A stretch of 64,000 nt of DNA from Rufibacter glacialis (GCF_008271745.1 NZ_VKKZ01000021.1:310001-374000); one strand, 5' to 3'. Positions 1-9,463 are shown, numbered from the stretch's first letter. Numbers and translations: made by a program. The notes: generated by a model from the sequence alone, not told the origin.

Positions 1-445
1 CGAACAGAACCTGGTAGAAACCTCTAAGCGCCTGCTGGGCCTGCCTTACCTGTGGGGCGGTACCTCGTTCAAAGGCGTGGATTGCAGCGGTTTCACCAAG
101 ACCGTGTATTTCATGAATGGCCTGGTGTTGCCGCGTGATGCCTCGCAACAGGTGCACGTGGGCGAACTGATTGATACCAAAGAAGGCTTCCAGAACCTGA
201 AACCCGGTGATCTGCTGTTCTTCGGCTCTCCGGCCAAAGACGGCAAGCCCGAGCGCGTGGTACACGTGGGCATGTGGATCGGCAACAATGAGTTCATCCA
301 TTCCGCGGGCCGCGTGCGCATCAACAGCATGGACCCCGCCGCCGCCAACCATGACGCGTCTGAGCTGAAACGGTTCCTGCGCGCCAAACGGGTTTCGCCT
401 CAGGCCACCCTTATAGACCTGCGCACGGCCTCGCTGTTCCAGTAG
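1..445 (+). CDS. NlpC/P60 (C40) family peptidase, 3' part
   Basis: The reading frame is already open at base 2, so the gene starts before the window and only the C-terminal catalytic domain is visible. It carries the core of the NlpC/P60 fold: YLWGGTS followed by VDCSGF with the nucleophile Cys, and later HVGMWIG with the catalytic His, then a FIHSAG strand. These enzymes are papain-like cysteine peptidases that cut D-Glu-diaminopimelate-type bonds in peptidoglycan, so an envelope location is expected, but the signal peptide lies outside the window. It sits ahead of other wall-acting genes and is closed by a strong hairpin terminator. The first downstream GTG at 77 lies inside the domain and is not a start. 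Confidence 0.9.
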   Translation, partial: EQNLVETSKRLLGLPYLWGGTSFKGVDCSGFTKTVYFMNGLVLPRDASQQVHVGELIDTKEGFQNLKPGDLLFFGSPAKDGKPERVVHVGMWIGNNEFIHSAGRVRINSMDPAAANHDASELKRFLRAKRVSPQATLIDLRTASLFQ

Positions 446-466
446 TTTTTTATTCGCCTCTTTTTC

Positions 467-517
467 CCGTTCTTACATAAGCCCCAGAAGGTCTGGGCGT
501 ATGTAAGAACGGTTTTT
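467..517 (+). terminator. Intrinsic terminator after the NlpC/P60 gene
   Basis: Perfect 12-bp stem (467-478 pairs with 501-512) with a 22-nt loop that can fold further, followed by five T residues. It ends 13 bases before the GH18 start codon. Confidence 0.8.
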
Positions 518-529
518 CATTTTCCCCCT

Positions 530-2026
530 ATGAGAAAACTTTACTCCCTCGCTTTTTTCCTGCTCTGTTCTCTCTTCTCCACGGTTGCAGCCCAGGCCCA
601 GTCAGTTCATGAAGAGGAAGCCAACCGCTACCGCAAGTATGATTTCAAGACAGATGCAGAATACGACCAGGTGTTCGGCCGCAACCCAAGGGCTCTGCGC
701 AAGGCGGCTGGCACGGCCAATGCCCAACGTGCTGCTCCCCTGGGCAAGAAAGTGTTTGGCTGGCACCCTTACTGGCAAGGCGAAACCTACCAGAACTATG
801 ATTTCAGTAACCTGCACACCATTGCGTACTTCTCTTATGAGGTAAACCCCAACACCGGCGGCTACAACACCATCAGAACCTGGAACACCACTGGCCTCAT
901 ACAGGCTGCCCACGCCGCTGGGGTAAAGGTGGTGCTGACCGTCACCAACTTCGGGGCGGCTAACAACGCGGCGGTTCTCAACAATGCCAGCCGACGCGAA
1001 ACCCTCATCTCCACTCTGATCAGCTTGGTGAAGGCCCGGGGGGCCGATGGCGTGAACATTGACTTTGAAACCGTAGCCAATGCGGAACGGGCGGCCCTCA
1101 CCAGCTTCATGAACACCTTAGCGGATCGGTTCCACGCCGAGGTGCCCGGCTCAAAGGTATCTATCGCGTTGCCCGCGCTTTTCAGCAACACCAACGCCTT
1201 TGATGTGGCGGGCATGACGCAGGTAGATGATTTCCTGATCATGGGGTACGACTACTGGTACGCGGGTTCTTCTTATGCCGGGCCGGTAGCTCCACTGGCT
1301 CCCAGCAGCTGGGCTTTCTGGGGCCCCACCCTTAACCTGACCAAGTCTGTCAATGACTACCTCACCAAGCTTCCGGCTTCCAAACTCCTGCTGGCTCTGC
1401 CTTATTATGGCCGCCGATGGGCCACCAGCACCAACGCCGTAGGAGCCACCGCCACTACCCAGAACAGCAATTCAGCCTCCATGTCGGTCACCTATTCGGC
1501 CGCCAAGACAGAACTGGCTACGTTCAACTACACCCGCCAATGGAACAATGAAGGCGCTGTGCCCTATTACATCTACCAGACGAACGGTCAGTGGTTCCAG
1601 ACGTTTTATGATGACGCGGAAAGCCTGGGCCTGAAGTATGACCTGATCAACACCGAAAGATTAGCCGGGGTAGGCATCTGGGCCTTGGGGTATGACAACA
1701 CGCCTGCTAACCCTGAACTGAACAACCTGCTCCGCACCAAATTCCCGCCTAACCCCCTTTCCTCCGCAGAGGAAACAACGCTGGCTTCTGGAACCCAGGC
1801 GTACCCGAACCCCGTGCAAAGAGGCCAGAAACTGTTTTTAGCCCCCGGCCTGTCCCGCAGCAACACCCATATCACCCTGCAAGACGCCCTCGGCAGAACC
1901 CGCACCACCGTATCTGTGTCCCCTGATGGTTCCCTGACCACCGCGACGTTGGCCCCTGGCCTGTACTTCCTCACGGTGAGTACCGCAAAAGGCACCATTA
2001 CCCAACGGGTGGTAATCACTGATTAG
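530..2026 (+). CDS. Secreted GH18 glycosidase with T9SS sorting domain
   Basis: 498 aa. Residues 1-24 form a Sec signal peptide (MRKLYS, a Leu/Phe-rich core, then AQAQ). A GH18 TIM barrel covers about 73-400. The active-site strand reads GADGVNIDFE: D173, D178 and acid E180 are present, while the second canonical Asp is Asn, as in YaaH/SpoVS-associated GH18 enzymes that act on peptidoglycan or chito-oligosaccharides. A linker leads to a type A T9SS C-terminal domain (AYPNPV near 423, GLYFLTV near 481) ending VVITD, so the enzyme should be exported through the type IX system to the surface or medium. Substrate-assisted cleavage of beta-1,4-GlcNAc linkages is expected from the family; whether the target is chitin or peptidoglycan cannot be decided. 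Convergent with the PBP4 gene. Confidence 0.88.
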   Translation: MRKLYSLAFFLLCSLFSTVAAQAQSVHEEEANRYRKYDFKTDAEYDQVFGRNPRALRKAAGTANAQRAAPLGKKVFGWHPYWQGETYQNYDFSNLHTIAYFSYEVNPNTGGYNTIRTWNTTGLIQAAHAAGVKVVLTVTNFGAANNAAVLNNASRRETLISTLISLVKARGADGVNIDFETVANAERAALTSFMNTLADRFHAEVPGSKVSIALPALFSNTNAFDVAGMTQVDDFLIMGYDYWYAGSSYAGPVAPLAPSSWAFWGPTLNLTKSVNDYLTKLPASKLLLALPYYGRRWATSTNAVGATATTQNSNSASMSVTYSAAKTELATFNYTRQWNNEGAVPYYIYQTNGQWFQTFYDDAESLGLKYDLINTERLAGVGIWALGYDNTPANPELNNLLRTKFPPNPLSSAEETTLASGTQAYPNPVQRGQKLFLAPGLSRSNTHITLQDALGRTRTTVSVSPDGSLTTATLAPGLYFLTVSTAKGTITQRVVITD

Positions 2027-2044
2027 CACGTTTGCTTCACGCAA

Positions 2045-2090
2045 AATCCCCCGGGCATTCTCCGATTGGAAGAAGGCCCGGGGGATTTTT
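2045..2090 (+). terminator. Intrinsic terminator after GH18 gene
   Basis: Perfect 12-bp G+C-rich stem (2045-2056 with 2076-2087) followed by a T run to 2090. The A run on the other side means it could also stop transcription arriving from the convergent gene. Confidence 0.85.
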
Positions 2091-2178
2091 GCGTAAAGCT
2101 GTTTCTACCTTTTTAGGGCTGTTTTCTGGAAATTCCCTTAAAACAGATGCTACAGGAGTTCAATCAAGCGCTATAGCA

Positions 2179-3552
2179 TCAATACTTCTCGTGCACCTCC
2201 GTCATGATCCGGACCATCTCATTGCGGATATCGCCGGAGGAGACTTTGTAGTTGTTGTTCATGAAACTGAACAGCAGCAATTTCCCGCTTTTGGTCTTAA
2301 TGTAGCCACTTTGGTTGTGCACGTGCGCCAAGGTACCGGATTTACCGAAGACGAAGGGAGGTTCGGCTTTGTAGATGCTCCGGAAGGTGCCGGGTCTACC
2401 GCCGGTGGCCATCAAGGGCAGCAACTGCGCCTCGGGGCGCTCCTGCTGTAGTTTTTGGAGCAGCGCGATGATGCTCCGGGGCGTGAACATATTCATGCTG
2501 GAAAGGCCTGAACCGTCTACCCACACCGGGGCATCAGGCAGATCACTCAGGTAATTCTTTACCACATGCTTGATGGCCCGCTCCACCGACAACGTGTCTG
2601 AGAGGGTGCCCGAGCACAAGGCCATGAGTTGTTCGGCAAACAGGTTGTCGCTCACCTGTAGCATGCGCTTATACACCGAGTCTGAAGGCAGGCCATAGAA
2701 AGTCTGGGAACCCTGGGGCAACGCCCGAGGCTTGAGCAAAGTCACTTTTTTCTTGAGGGTATCGGCGAGCAGCCGCACGGTCATCTCAGGGGAAGGAATG
2801 AAGGGTACTTCCACGGAGAAATCAGCGGAGGCGTGTTTGGGGAAATACGTTAGGTCATTGGTGCGCCAGGCCCGCACGAAGGTATCCCGGTGGGGGTAGC
2901 GGGCGGTATCGGTTTTAACGGTAGGCTTGAAGATGGCGGGGGTGGTGGTATACTTTTGGGCAACGCCGCCTTTGCGGGCGAATTTCACCACATTGCCATG
3001 AATGGGGAAAACGTTGCGCTCTGGCTGGTAGTAGTAGTTGTAGTCATCCCAGCCCCAGTTATTGGCGAAGGGTGTGCTGGTGAAAGGGGCCTCCAGGTAA
3101 TACAGCTTCTCTTTGCGGTTTTTGAGGAAGTCGTAGGCCAGGGAGTTCTTCAAGTCCATGTGGGTGAAGGTCGGGTCGCCCGTGCCCCAGAAAATAAGCG
3201 AGTCGCCGCGCACCACGTACTTGAGCGCCGGAATGGAGTCGCCCAGCATTTTAAGGCAAGCGTAGAAGGTGAAGAGCTTGGTGTTGGAGGCAGGCACAAA
3301 GTACTTGTCTACATTGTGTTCCACCACCATTTTGCCCAAGGCCGGGTCATACAGCGCAAAGCCCACAAACCGATTGGTGCTCAACTCTGAAGCCAGCACC
3401 TGCCGTTTTATTTCCTCAGGACCGTAGGGTGGCGGCGCGGGGGCCGGCGTAGAAACTACCGGGGCTGGCTTGGCGGTGCTACACCCTACCAGAAAGAACA
3501 GGAAAAGACAAGGAAGCAAGAGCCAACGGCGGCCCTTCAGTGTGGTTTGCAT
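2179..3552 (-). CDS. dacB: D-Ala-D-Ala carboxypeptidase/endopeptidase, PBP4 (peptidase S13), lipoprotein
   Basis: 457 aa. The N-terminus is a lipoprotein signal with lipobox LVGC (Cys24) followed by a Pro/Ala-rich linker. The penicillin-binding motifs are in order: SNTK (S89, K92), SDN in VSDNLFAEQL near residue 300, and KSG in FGKSGTL near 410. These define a low-molecular-mass class C PBP that trims or cleaves stem peptides of peptidoglycan. Length fits compact Bacteroidota PBP4 proteins. Cys24 lipidation would tether it to the periplasmic face of a membrane. The neighbours on both sides also act on the wall. The dacB symbol follows family, not proven orthology. Confidence 0.85.
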   Translation of the reverse strand: MQTTLKGRRWLLLPCLFLFFLVGCSTAKPAPVVSTPAPAPPPYGPEEIKRQVLASELSTNRFVGFALYDPALGKMVVEHNVDKYFVPASNTKLFTFYACLKMLGDSIPALKYVVRGDSLIFWGTGDPTFTHMDLKNSLAYDFLKNRKEKLYYLEAPFTSTPFANNWGWDDYNYYYQPERNVFPIHGNVVKFARKGGVAQKYTTTPAIFKPTVKTDTARYPHRDTFVRAWRTNDLTYFPKHASADFSVEVPFIPSPEMTVRLLADTLKKKVTLLKPRALPQGSQTFYGLPSDSVYKRMLQVSDNLFAEQLMALCSGTLSDTLSVERAIKHVVKNYLSDLPDAPVWVDGSGLSSMNMFTPRSIIALLQKLQQERPEAQLLPLMATGGRPGTFRSIYKAEPPFVFGKSGTLAHVHNQSGYIKTKSGKLLLFSFMNNNYKVSSGDIRNEMVRIMTEVHEKY

Positions 3553-3764
3553 AGTGTACAGGTTTGGAACCCGTAATTAGTCCAAGAATTTGACACCATC
3601 CAAAATTCCTCCGGAAAATTGCGGCTTCTCAGGCAGGTAGGCTTGTCAGAAGGTAATAATTTTTATTCCGTCTTCTGTTGAAAGACCGTGATGGTGGTGT
3701 GGATTCCAAAAACCGTTTTGCGCCTATTTCCCTTAAAACAGCCTCAAAACGCAACTCTGGAATT

Positions 3765-3942
3765 CCCTCTCCCCTGGGGAGAGGGCTAGGGTGAGGGGCA
3801 GCGGCGTTCCATGGAAACAGCATCAAGGCTGGAACCGCTTTGGACAGGTCGCGACCTGTCCGTACATCTGTTTTATAGGTACTGCTTTTCTAACTGGCGA
3901 CTTCTTCCCCCTCATCCTAGCCTTCTCCCTGGGGGAGAAGGA
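3765..3942. repeat. Compound inverted repeat, CCCTCTCC/GGGAGAGG type, copy 1
   Basis: Arm 1 (3765-3798) begins CCCTCTCCCCTGGGGAGAGG, then CTAGGGTGAGGGG. Arm 2 (3907-3942) is close to its reverse complement (CCCCTCATCCTAGCC, then TTCTCCCTGGGGGAGAAGG). Each arm also contains its own small palindrome. A second copy with the same layout lies at 29907-30019. Confidence 0.75.
3842..3861. repeat. 20-bp perfect palindrome
   Basis: GGACAGGTCGCGACCTGTCC is fully self-complementary with no loop. It lies between the two arms of the compound repeat. Only one copy was noticed in this window. Confidence 0.7.
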
Positions 3943-4208
3943 ACTGCGTTATTGGGTTTTGGACTCGGTTTCTGCAAAACACCCTTAAAACGTACTAGCA
4001 GGTGACTACGCGCAGACATCCGGCTTGGTCATCATCCACCTTCTTCTTCCAAGGGAGACGGACTACGGGCAACAACTACCGGCTGATCAACCGAACACTT
4101 TTCCGTTCTGCACCTGTTTTCAGAAAACGGCAGAAAAACGGGCGAAACTGCTACGATCTGTTTATTTTAACGGACCCAAAGACAGACCACCGTTTAATTT
4201 CCTGCCTT

Positions 4209-5264
4209 ATGCTATTCCGTACCCGCCGCCAGGTATTGGCTTCGCTTTCCGTGGCCACCGCTGCTCTTCCTTTTCTGGGTTTCACGTCGGTTCCTGCGGC
4301 GGAGAAAGTCCCTAAGATCCTTCTGCCGCCTCGTCTGAAGGCCGGTGACACAGTGGGCCTTATCTGTCCGGCCGGGGCGGCTTTCAGCCGGGAGGCGGTG
4401 CAGATCACCAAGGAGTCTATGGAGGCGCTGGGGCTGAAGGTAAAACTGGGCCAACACGTGTTTGACCGCTACGGGTATCTGGCGGGTACTGACCAGGCCC
4501 GCGCAGCGGACGTGAACGCCATGTTCGCCGATAAAACCGTGCAAGGGATCCTGGCCATTCATGGGGGCTGGGGCTGCGCCCGGTTGCTGCCCTTGCTGGA
4601 CTACAAGACCATCCAAAAGAACCCCAAGCCCCTCATCGGGTATTCAGACATTACGGCTTTGTTGCTGGCTATCACCGCTAAGACCGGCCTGGTGACGTTC
4701 CATGGTCCGGTGGGGTCAGCTACCTGGAACAAGTTTTCCGTTGATTCTTTCCGGCAGGTGCTATTTGAGGCCAGCCCCGTGTTGTTCCAGAACCCCAAGG
4801 AACTGGGCGACAACCTCACCCTCACCAAAGACCGCATTACCACCATCACCCCTGGTACCGCGCGCGGCAAACTGGTGGGCGGCAATCTCACCGTGCTTAC
4901 CGCCATCATCGGGTCTGACTACCTGCCCCACTGGAAAGACGCGATCCTTTTTCTGGAAGACACCAATGAAGCCGTGTACCGGGTAGACCGTATGCTCACG
5001 CAACTCAAGTTGGCCGGGGTGCTGGACCAGGTGAAGGGCGTGGTCTTTGGCAAATGCTCTGACTGTGAGCCTGGTAAAGGCGGCTACGGCTCACTCACCT
5101 TGGAAGAAGTACTGGAGCACCACCTGCAACCCTTGAAGGTTCCGGTGTACACCGGGGCCATGATTGGGCACATCACCCACAAGTTCACCGTGCCCGTGGG
5201 CGCTGAGGCTGAGATGGACGCCACCCAGGGCACCATCCGGTTGTTGGGCACTGCGGTGGCGTAG
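4209..5264 (+). CDS. LD-carboxypeptidase (peptidase S66)
   Basis: 351 aa from the ATG at 4209. The frame is open from 4002, but the extra 69 residues run through repeat DNA and the family start fits MLFRTRRQVLAS, a signal sequence with a twin-Arg-like RR. The S66 triad is visible: Ser in GYSDITALL, Glu in LFLED, and His in MIGHITHK, with the glycine-rich AIHGGWGCARLLP region before them. LdcA-type enzymes remove the terminal D-Ala from the L,D-bond of muropeptide tetrapeptides during recycling; the exported form here would act in the periplasm. It is followed at once by the NagZ fusion gene, which supports a role in wall turnover. Confidence 0.85.
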   Translation: MLFRTRRQVLASLSVATAALPFLGFTSVPAAEKVPKILLPPRLKAGDTVGLICPAGAAFSREAVQITKESMEALGLKVKLGQHVFDRYGYLAGTDQARAADVNAMFADKTVQGILAIHGGWGCARLLPLLDYKTIQKNPKPLIGYSDITALLLAITAKTGLVTFHGPVGSATWNKFSVDSFRQVLFEASPVLFQNPKELGDNLTLTKDRITTITPGTARGKLVGGNLTVLTAIIGSDYLPHWKDAILFLEDTNEAVYRVDRMLTQLKLAGVLDQVKGVVFGKCSDCEPGKGGYGSLTLEEVLEHHLQPLKVPVYTGAMIGHITHKFTVPVGAEAEMDATQGTIRLLGTAVA

Positions 5265-5358
5265 CACGGAACTTTGCTGCATTTTGGACCTGTTTTTGCT
5301 AAAATTGCAGTAATTTGCATGCTCAACCGCACCCACACCTTATATTTTGCCTGTTGTT

Positions 5359-8300
5359 TTGAAAAAACGTCGCTTTCTTTCCCTCGTACTCCTCTTTATC
5401 TTCTTGATTGGGTCTATCCCGATGCACGCGCAGACCCGGACCAGCAAGACCAAATCTGCCGCCAAGAAGACTGCTGCCAAAAAAGCCTCGGCCAAGAAAC
5501 CCGCCGCCCCGGCCTTCAACCCCAAAACCGACCCGCCTTTCATGGGCGCGAAGATGCAGTGGGTAGACTCGGTGTTCAAGACCTTGACCCCCGAAGAGCG
5601 CATTGCGCAGCTCATCATGATTCCGGTGTATTCCAACAAGAACCAGGCGCACGTTGACTCCATCAGTCGGTTGATCACCACCTACAAAGTGGGAGGCCTT
5701 ATCTTCTTCCAGGGCGGGCCGGTACGGCAGGCGCATATGACCAACCGCTACCAGAAAGAAAGCAAAGTGCCGCTCATGATCTCTATTGACGGGGAGTGGG
5801 GCCTGGCCATGCGCCTGGACAGCACCACCCGGTTCCCGTACCAGATGGCGCTGGGCGGCATTGAGAACGAGAAGCTGATTTATGACATGGGTGCTGAGAT
5901 TGCGCGCCAATGCCAACGCATGGGCATCCACGTGAACTTCGCGCCGGTGATTGACGTGAACAACAACGCCAACAACCCAGTGATCGGGTTCCGCTCCTTC
6001 GGCGAAGACAAATACAATGTGACCCGCAAAGCCATGGCCTACGTGAAGGGCATGCAAGACAACAAGGTACTGGCCAACGCCAAGCACTTCCCCGGCCACG
6101 GTGACACCAACGTAGACTCACACTACGGCCTGCCGGTGCTCCATTTCTCTAAGATGCGCCTTGATTCCGTGGAACTGTACCCGTTCCGGGAGCTGATGAA
6201 GAACGGTTTGGGCAGCCTCATGGTAGCCCACATGAACATTCCGGTGCTGGATAACACCAAAGACCTGGCCTCTACCCTTTCCAAGCCTATTGTCACCGAC
6301 CTGCTTAAAAAAGAGATGGGCTACAAAGGACTGGTATTCACCGATGCCCTCAACATGCAAGGCGTGGCCAAATTCTACGCCCCCGGTATTGTGGACGTGA
6401 AGGCTTTGCTGGCGGGCAATGACATGCTCCTGAACACCATGGACGTGAAAACTACCATTGAAGAAGTGAAGAAAGCCATTGCTAACAAAGAGATCACGCA
6501 GGCCGAGGTAGACCACCGGGTGCGCAAAGTGCTGGCGGCCAAACAATGGATGGGACTGGACAACTTCCAACCTATTGAGACCAAGAACCTGATCTCCGAC
6601 CTCAACAACCCTACCGCTGATCACATCAACCGCCAGTTGACGGAGGCATCGCTCACGCTGTTGCGCAACAAGAACCAGATCCTGCCCATCAAGACCCTGG
6701 ACACGCTGAAAATCGCGGCCCTGGCTTTGGGTACCAGCACCGAGACTGAGTTCCAGCGGAGCCTGGCCAAGTACGCGCAGGTAGACAATTTCTTCCTGCC
6801 TCCTACCAGCTCTATCGCGGATCTGCAGCAACTGAAAGAGAAGCTGAAAGACTACAACACCATTCTGGTGGGCGTGCACCGTCTGCAACTGAAGGCCTCC
6901 GGGAACAATACCTTTGGCATCACCGCCGAGATGAACTTGTTCCTGAAAGACCTGATCCGGTCTAAAACCACCGTGGTGAGCGTGTTTGGCAATGTGTACA
7001 GCCTCAACCGTTTTGAAGACATTGAGAAAGCCCACGGCGTGCTAGCTACTTATCAGGAGAACGAGTTGACCCAAGACGTAGCCGCCCAGATCATCTTTGG
7101 GGGAGTGGGTGCCAAAGGCAAGCTGCCGGTGAACGTGTCCAACTACTTCCGGATCAACGACGGCCTCAGAACCGAAGGCGGATTACGCCTGGCCTATACC
7201 CAGCCCGAGGCGGTGGGCCTTCGCTCTAAAGACCTGGCCGGTATTGACTCGCTGGTGAACGAAGCCATCAGGGCCAAAGCCACCCCGGGTGCCCAGGTGC
7301 TGGTAGCCAAGAACGGCAAAGTGATCTACTACAAGTCTTTTGGGTACCACACGTATGAGAACCAGACCCCGGTGAAGAACACCGATTTGTATGACCTGGC
7401 CTCGGTGACCAAAATCACCACCGCCTTGGCCGCTTACATGAAGCTGAATGGCGAAGGCAAATTTGACGTGGACAAGACCATGGGCGAGTACATTCCCATG
7501 ATGAAGGGCTCTAACAAAGAGAACCTTACCTACCGCAACATCCTCACCCACCAGGCCCGCCTGAAATCCTGGATTCCGTTCTGGAAAGAAGAGGTGAAGA
7601 AAAACGGCGAGCTGAAAGGCAGTGTTTTCAGCACTGATTCCTCGGCTAAATTCCCTACCCGGGTAGCGCAGAACCTGTTCATCCACAAGGGCTTTGAAGA
7701 GGACATCTACAAGCAGATCAAAGAGTCGCCGCTGAACGAGAAACCAGGTTACGTGTACAGCGACCTGTCTTTCATTTTGGCTCCGTTGGTAGTGAAACAC
7801 CTGACAGGTCAGGATTTTGAATCTTACCTGAAGAAGAACATCTACGGTCCGCTGGGCGCCTCAACGCTTACCTTTAACCCCTACAAGCACTACCCGCTTT
7901 CCCGTATTGTGCCTACGGAGTATGACTCGTTGTTCCGGAAGCAGTTGCTGCACGGCACAGTACATGATGAAGGCGCAGCCATGCTGGGCGGCATCAGCGG
8001 CCATGCCGGTCTGTTCGGGACCGCCAATGACGTAGCCAAGATGATGCAGCTCTACCTCAATGATGGTATTTACGCTGGCAAACGCTACATTGGCAGCAAT
8101 GTGGTGCGCACCTTCAGCAAATGCCAGTTCTGCCCAGACAACTACCGCGCCCTCGGGTTTGACCGTCCGTCTAAGCCCGGTACCGTTAACGGAAACGCGG
8201 CCGAGAGCGCCCCGGCAGAGAGCTTCGGGCATACGGGCTTCACCGGCATTTACAGCTGGGTTGACCCCGTGAACCAACTGGTCTACGTGTTCCTGTCTAA

Positions 8301-8436
8301 CCGCGTGCACCCTACCCGTGAGAGCTCCGTTCTAAGCAAACTGAACACCCGCACCAAGGTGATGCAGGTAGTCTATGACGCCATGGCCAAAGCCAAGAAC
8401 AACCCTACACCCGCTACTTCTACCACCGGCAGATAA
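5359..8436 (+). CDS. GH3 beta-N-acetylhexosaminidase (NagZ-like) fused to class C beta-lactamase-family serine hydrolase
   Basis: About 1025 aa from the TTG at 5359 (MKKRRFLSL signal peptide, then HAQ); a TTG at 5347 is the alternative, and a TATATTTTGC box at 5341-5350 overlaps it. A Lys/Ala-rich linker precedes a GH3 domain (about 60-400) with the NagZ signature KHFPGHGDTNVDSH near residue 242. A GH3 C-terminal-like region follows. From about 630 to the end there is a serine beta-lactamase/transpeptidase fold: SVTK (S682, K685), YSD (near 800) and HTG (near 958). NagZ removes GlcNAc from muropeptides; the second domain may act on the peptide part (inference). This fusion is known in Bacteroidota. 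Here it follows an LD-carboxypeptidase. Confidence 0.88.
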   Translation: MKKRRFLSLVLLFIFLIGSIPMHAQTRTSKTKSAAKKTAAKKASAKKPAAPAFNPKTDPPFMGAKMQWVDSVFKTLTPEERIAQLIMIPVYSNKNQAHVDSISRLITTYKVGGLIFFQGGPVRQAHMTNRYQKESKVPLMISIDGEWGLAMRLDSTTRFPYQMALGGIENEKLIYDMGAEIARQCQRMGIHVNFAPVIDVNNNANNPVIGFRSFGEDKYNVTRKAMAYVKGMQDNKVLANAKHFPGHGDTNVDSHYGLPVLHFSKMRLDSVELYPFRELMKNGLGSLMVAHMNIPVLDNTKDLASTLSKPIVTDLLKKEMGYKGLVFTDALNMQGVAKFYAPGIVDVKALLAGNDMLLNTMDVKTTIEEVKKAIANKEITQAEVDHRVRKVLAAKQWMGLDNFQPIETKNLISDLNNPTADHINRQLTEASLTLLRNKNQILPIKTLDTLKIAALALGTSTETEFQRSLAKYAQVDNFFLPPTSSIADLQQLKEKLKDYNTILVGVHRLQLKASGNNTFGITAEMNLFLKDLIRSKTTVVSVFGNVYSLNRFEDIEKAHGVLATYQENELTQDVAAQIIFGGVGAKGKLPVNVSNYFRINDGLRTEGGLRLAYTQPEAVGLRSKDLAGIDSLVNEAIRAKATPGAQVLVAKNGKVIYYKSFGYHTYENQTPVKNTDLYDLASVTKITTALAAYMKLNGEGKFDVDKTMGEYIPMMKGSNKENLTYRNILTHQARLKSWIPFWKEEVKKNGELKGSVFSTDSSAKFPTRVAQNLFIHKGFEEDIYKQIKESPLNEKPGYVYSDLSFILAPLVVKHLTGQDFESYLKKNIYGPLGASTLTFNPYKHYPLSRIVPTEYDSLFRKQLLHGTVHDEGAAMLGGISGHAGLFGTANDVAKMMQLYLNDGIYAGKRYIGSNVVRTFSKCQFCPDNYRALGFDRPSKPGTVNGNAAESAPAESFGHTGFTGIYSWVDPVNQLVYVFLSNRVHPTRESSVLSKLNTRTKVMQVVYDAMAKAKNNPTPATSTTGR

Positions 8437-8460
8437 TCGCCTGTTTTCAGAAAAGTAAGG

Positions 8461-8513
8461 CAGAATTGAAAACGCCCGCCCTGGTTCATCCGGGGCGGGC
8501 GTTTTCAATTCTG
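8461..8513 (+). terminator. Strong intrinsic terminator after the NagZ fusion gene
   Basis: A perfect 21-bp stem (8461-8481 with 8493-8513) and an 11-base loop, very G+C-rich at its tip and closed by an AAAACG/CGTTTT section. There is no long T run beyond the stem, but the TTTT lies within the 3' arm. Confidence 0.75.
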
Positions 8514-8622
8514 ATGCGTTAATAGCCTGTTTTCTTGAAAGAGGCCTGTTGATTAAGTTACATAGGGATAAATTATGTACTTTAAATAAGCATTATATTT
8601 AATATTAGCTAAATATTACCCA

Positions 8623-9414
8623 ATGACACTCCTTGACTTAGTGCTAAAAGTAAAAATAAACTTTAAAGAAGGGTATATCCAACCAACTAATGGAGGAGCA
8701 TTAAGGCATAACTTTGAAATCTCTCCCAAAGAGTTCTTAAGCTTTAGCAAACAAGATTTTAAAATTGATGATAAAAGAGGAAGGGTAAATGCTCTGTCAA
8801 ATGCAAAAAGAGCGATAGACTGTCAAATAGACAAAATTTTCTGGTGCTTTGGAATGGATCCAGCAAAGTATCCAGATGCTGTAAATCTTTTTATTAAAAG
8901 CTCAAATAACGTATCATCTAGAAAAGATATAAAACCACAGTTAATGTTTTTACAAGCTATGGGATTCGCTCCTGCTAGTATTATTGCAAATACAAGGAAC
9001 TTACGTCATAAATTAGAACATTACTATAAAGCCCCTTCATATGAACAGGTATCTGAAGCTATCGATTTAGCTGAGTTATTTATATCAGCTACAGACAGTA
9101 AACTAGTCAGATGGGATTATATCATCACAGATAATGAAAATCTAGAAAATGACGGAGTTAAGGTAAAATTTGATGCTGATAATTATCTATTCAAGATATA
9201 TGAATATCGTAAAAAAGGTGACAGCACCCTTAGTACAGATAGAGAAGAAGATATTACGTTCAAAAATAACCAGGTTGAGTTTTTTCATTTAATGAAAATA
9301 GCTACATCATTAGACTATGAAACAGACATACAAGAAGCTTTAGTTGACTTACTTGAATTCATAAAACACCCCATACCTAAACAACATATTAGAATTGGAA
9401 CTGAGCTGATGTAA
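8623..9414 (+). CDS. AT-rich orphan protein with HEPN-like motif
   Basis: 263 aa, no recognised family. The gene and its flanks (about 8540-9470) are strikingly AT-rich compared with everything around, with AT-ending codons, which points to recent acquisition. There is no signal peptide or membrane segment. The middle (about 55-155) looks helical and contains RNLRHKLEHYY: R128 and H133 give the Rx4H pattern of HEPN ribonuclease domains, preceded by a helix RAIDCQIDKIF. HEPN proteins often serve as toxins or abortive-infection effectors; that role is only a guess here. No antitoxin-like partner is encoded next to it. The remainder is acidic and helical without known motifs. Confidence 0.6.
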   Translation: MTLLDLVLKVKINFKEGYIQPTNGGALRHNFEISPKEFLSFSKQDFKIDDKRGRVNALSNAKRAIDCQIDKIFWCFGMDPAKYPDAVNLFIKSSNNVSSRKDIKPQLMFLQAMGFAPASIIANTRNLRHKLEHYYKAPSYEQVSEAIDLAELFISATDSKLVRWDYIITDNENLENDGVKVKFDADNYLFKIYEYRKKGDSTLSTDREEDITFKNNQVEFFHLMKIATSLDYETDIQEALVDLLEFIKHPIPKQHIRIGTELM

Positions 9415-9463
9415 CATGTTCATGCAGCTTCCCATAATTTATATCAGAAGTGAATTTCTTTGA

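Larger units (their letters stand above)
3553..4208. other. Repeat-rich intergenic region between dacB-like and LD-carboxypeptidase genes
   Basis: About 650 bases between divergent genes. Frames here look like chance ORFs. The stretch holds a hairpin (3714-3751), two inverted 35-base arms (3765-3798, 3907-3942), a 20-bp palindrome (3842-3861) and a second imperfect hairpin (about 3950-3989). No clear TAnnTTTG promoter was found for either gene. Confidence 0.6.

Noticed and set aside
4002-4208. N-terminal extension of the LD-carboxypeptidase
   Set aside because: The 69 extra residues lack family similarity; the ATG at 4209 begins a proper signal sequence.
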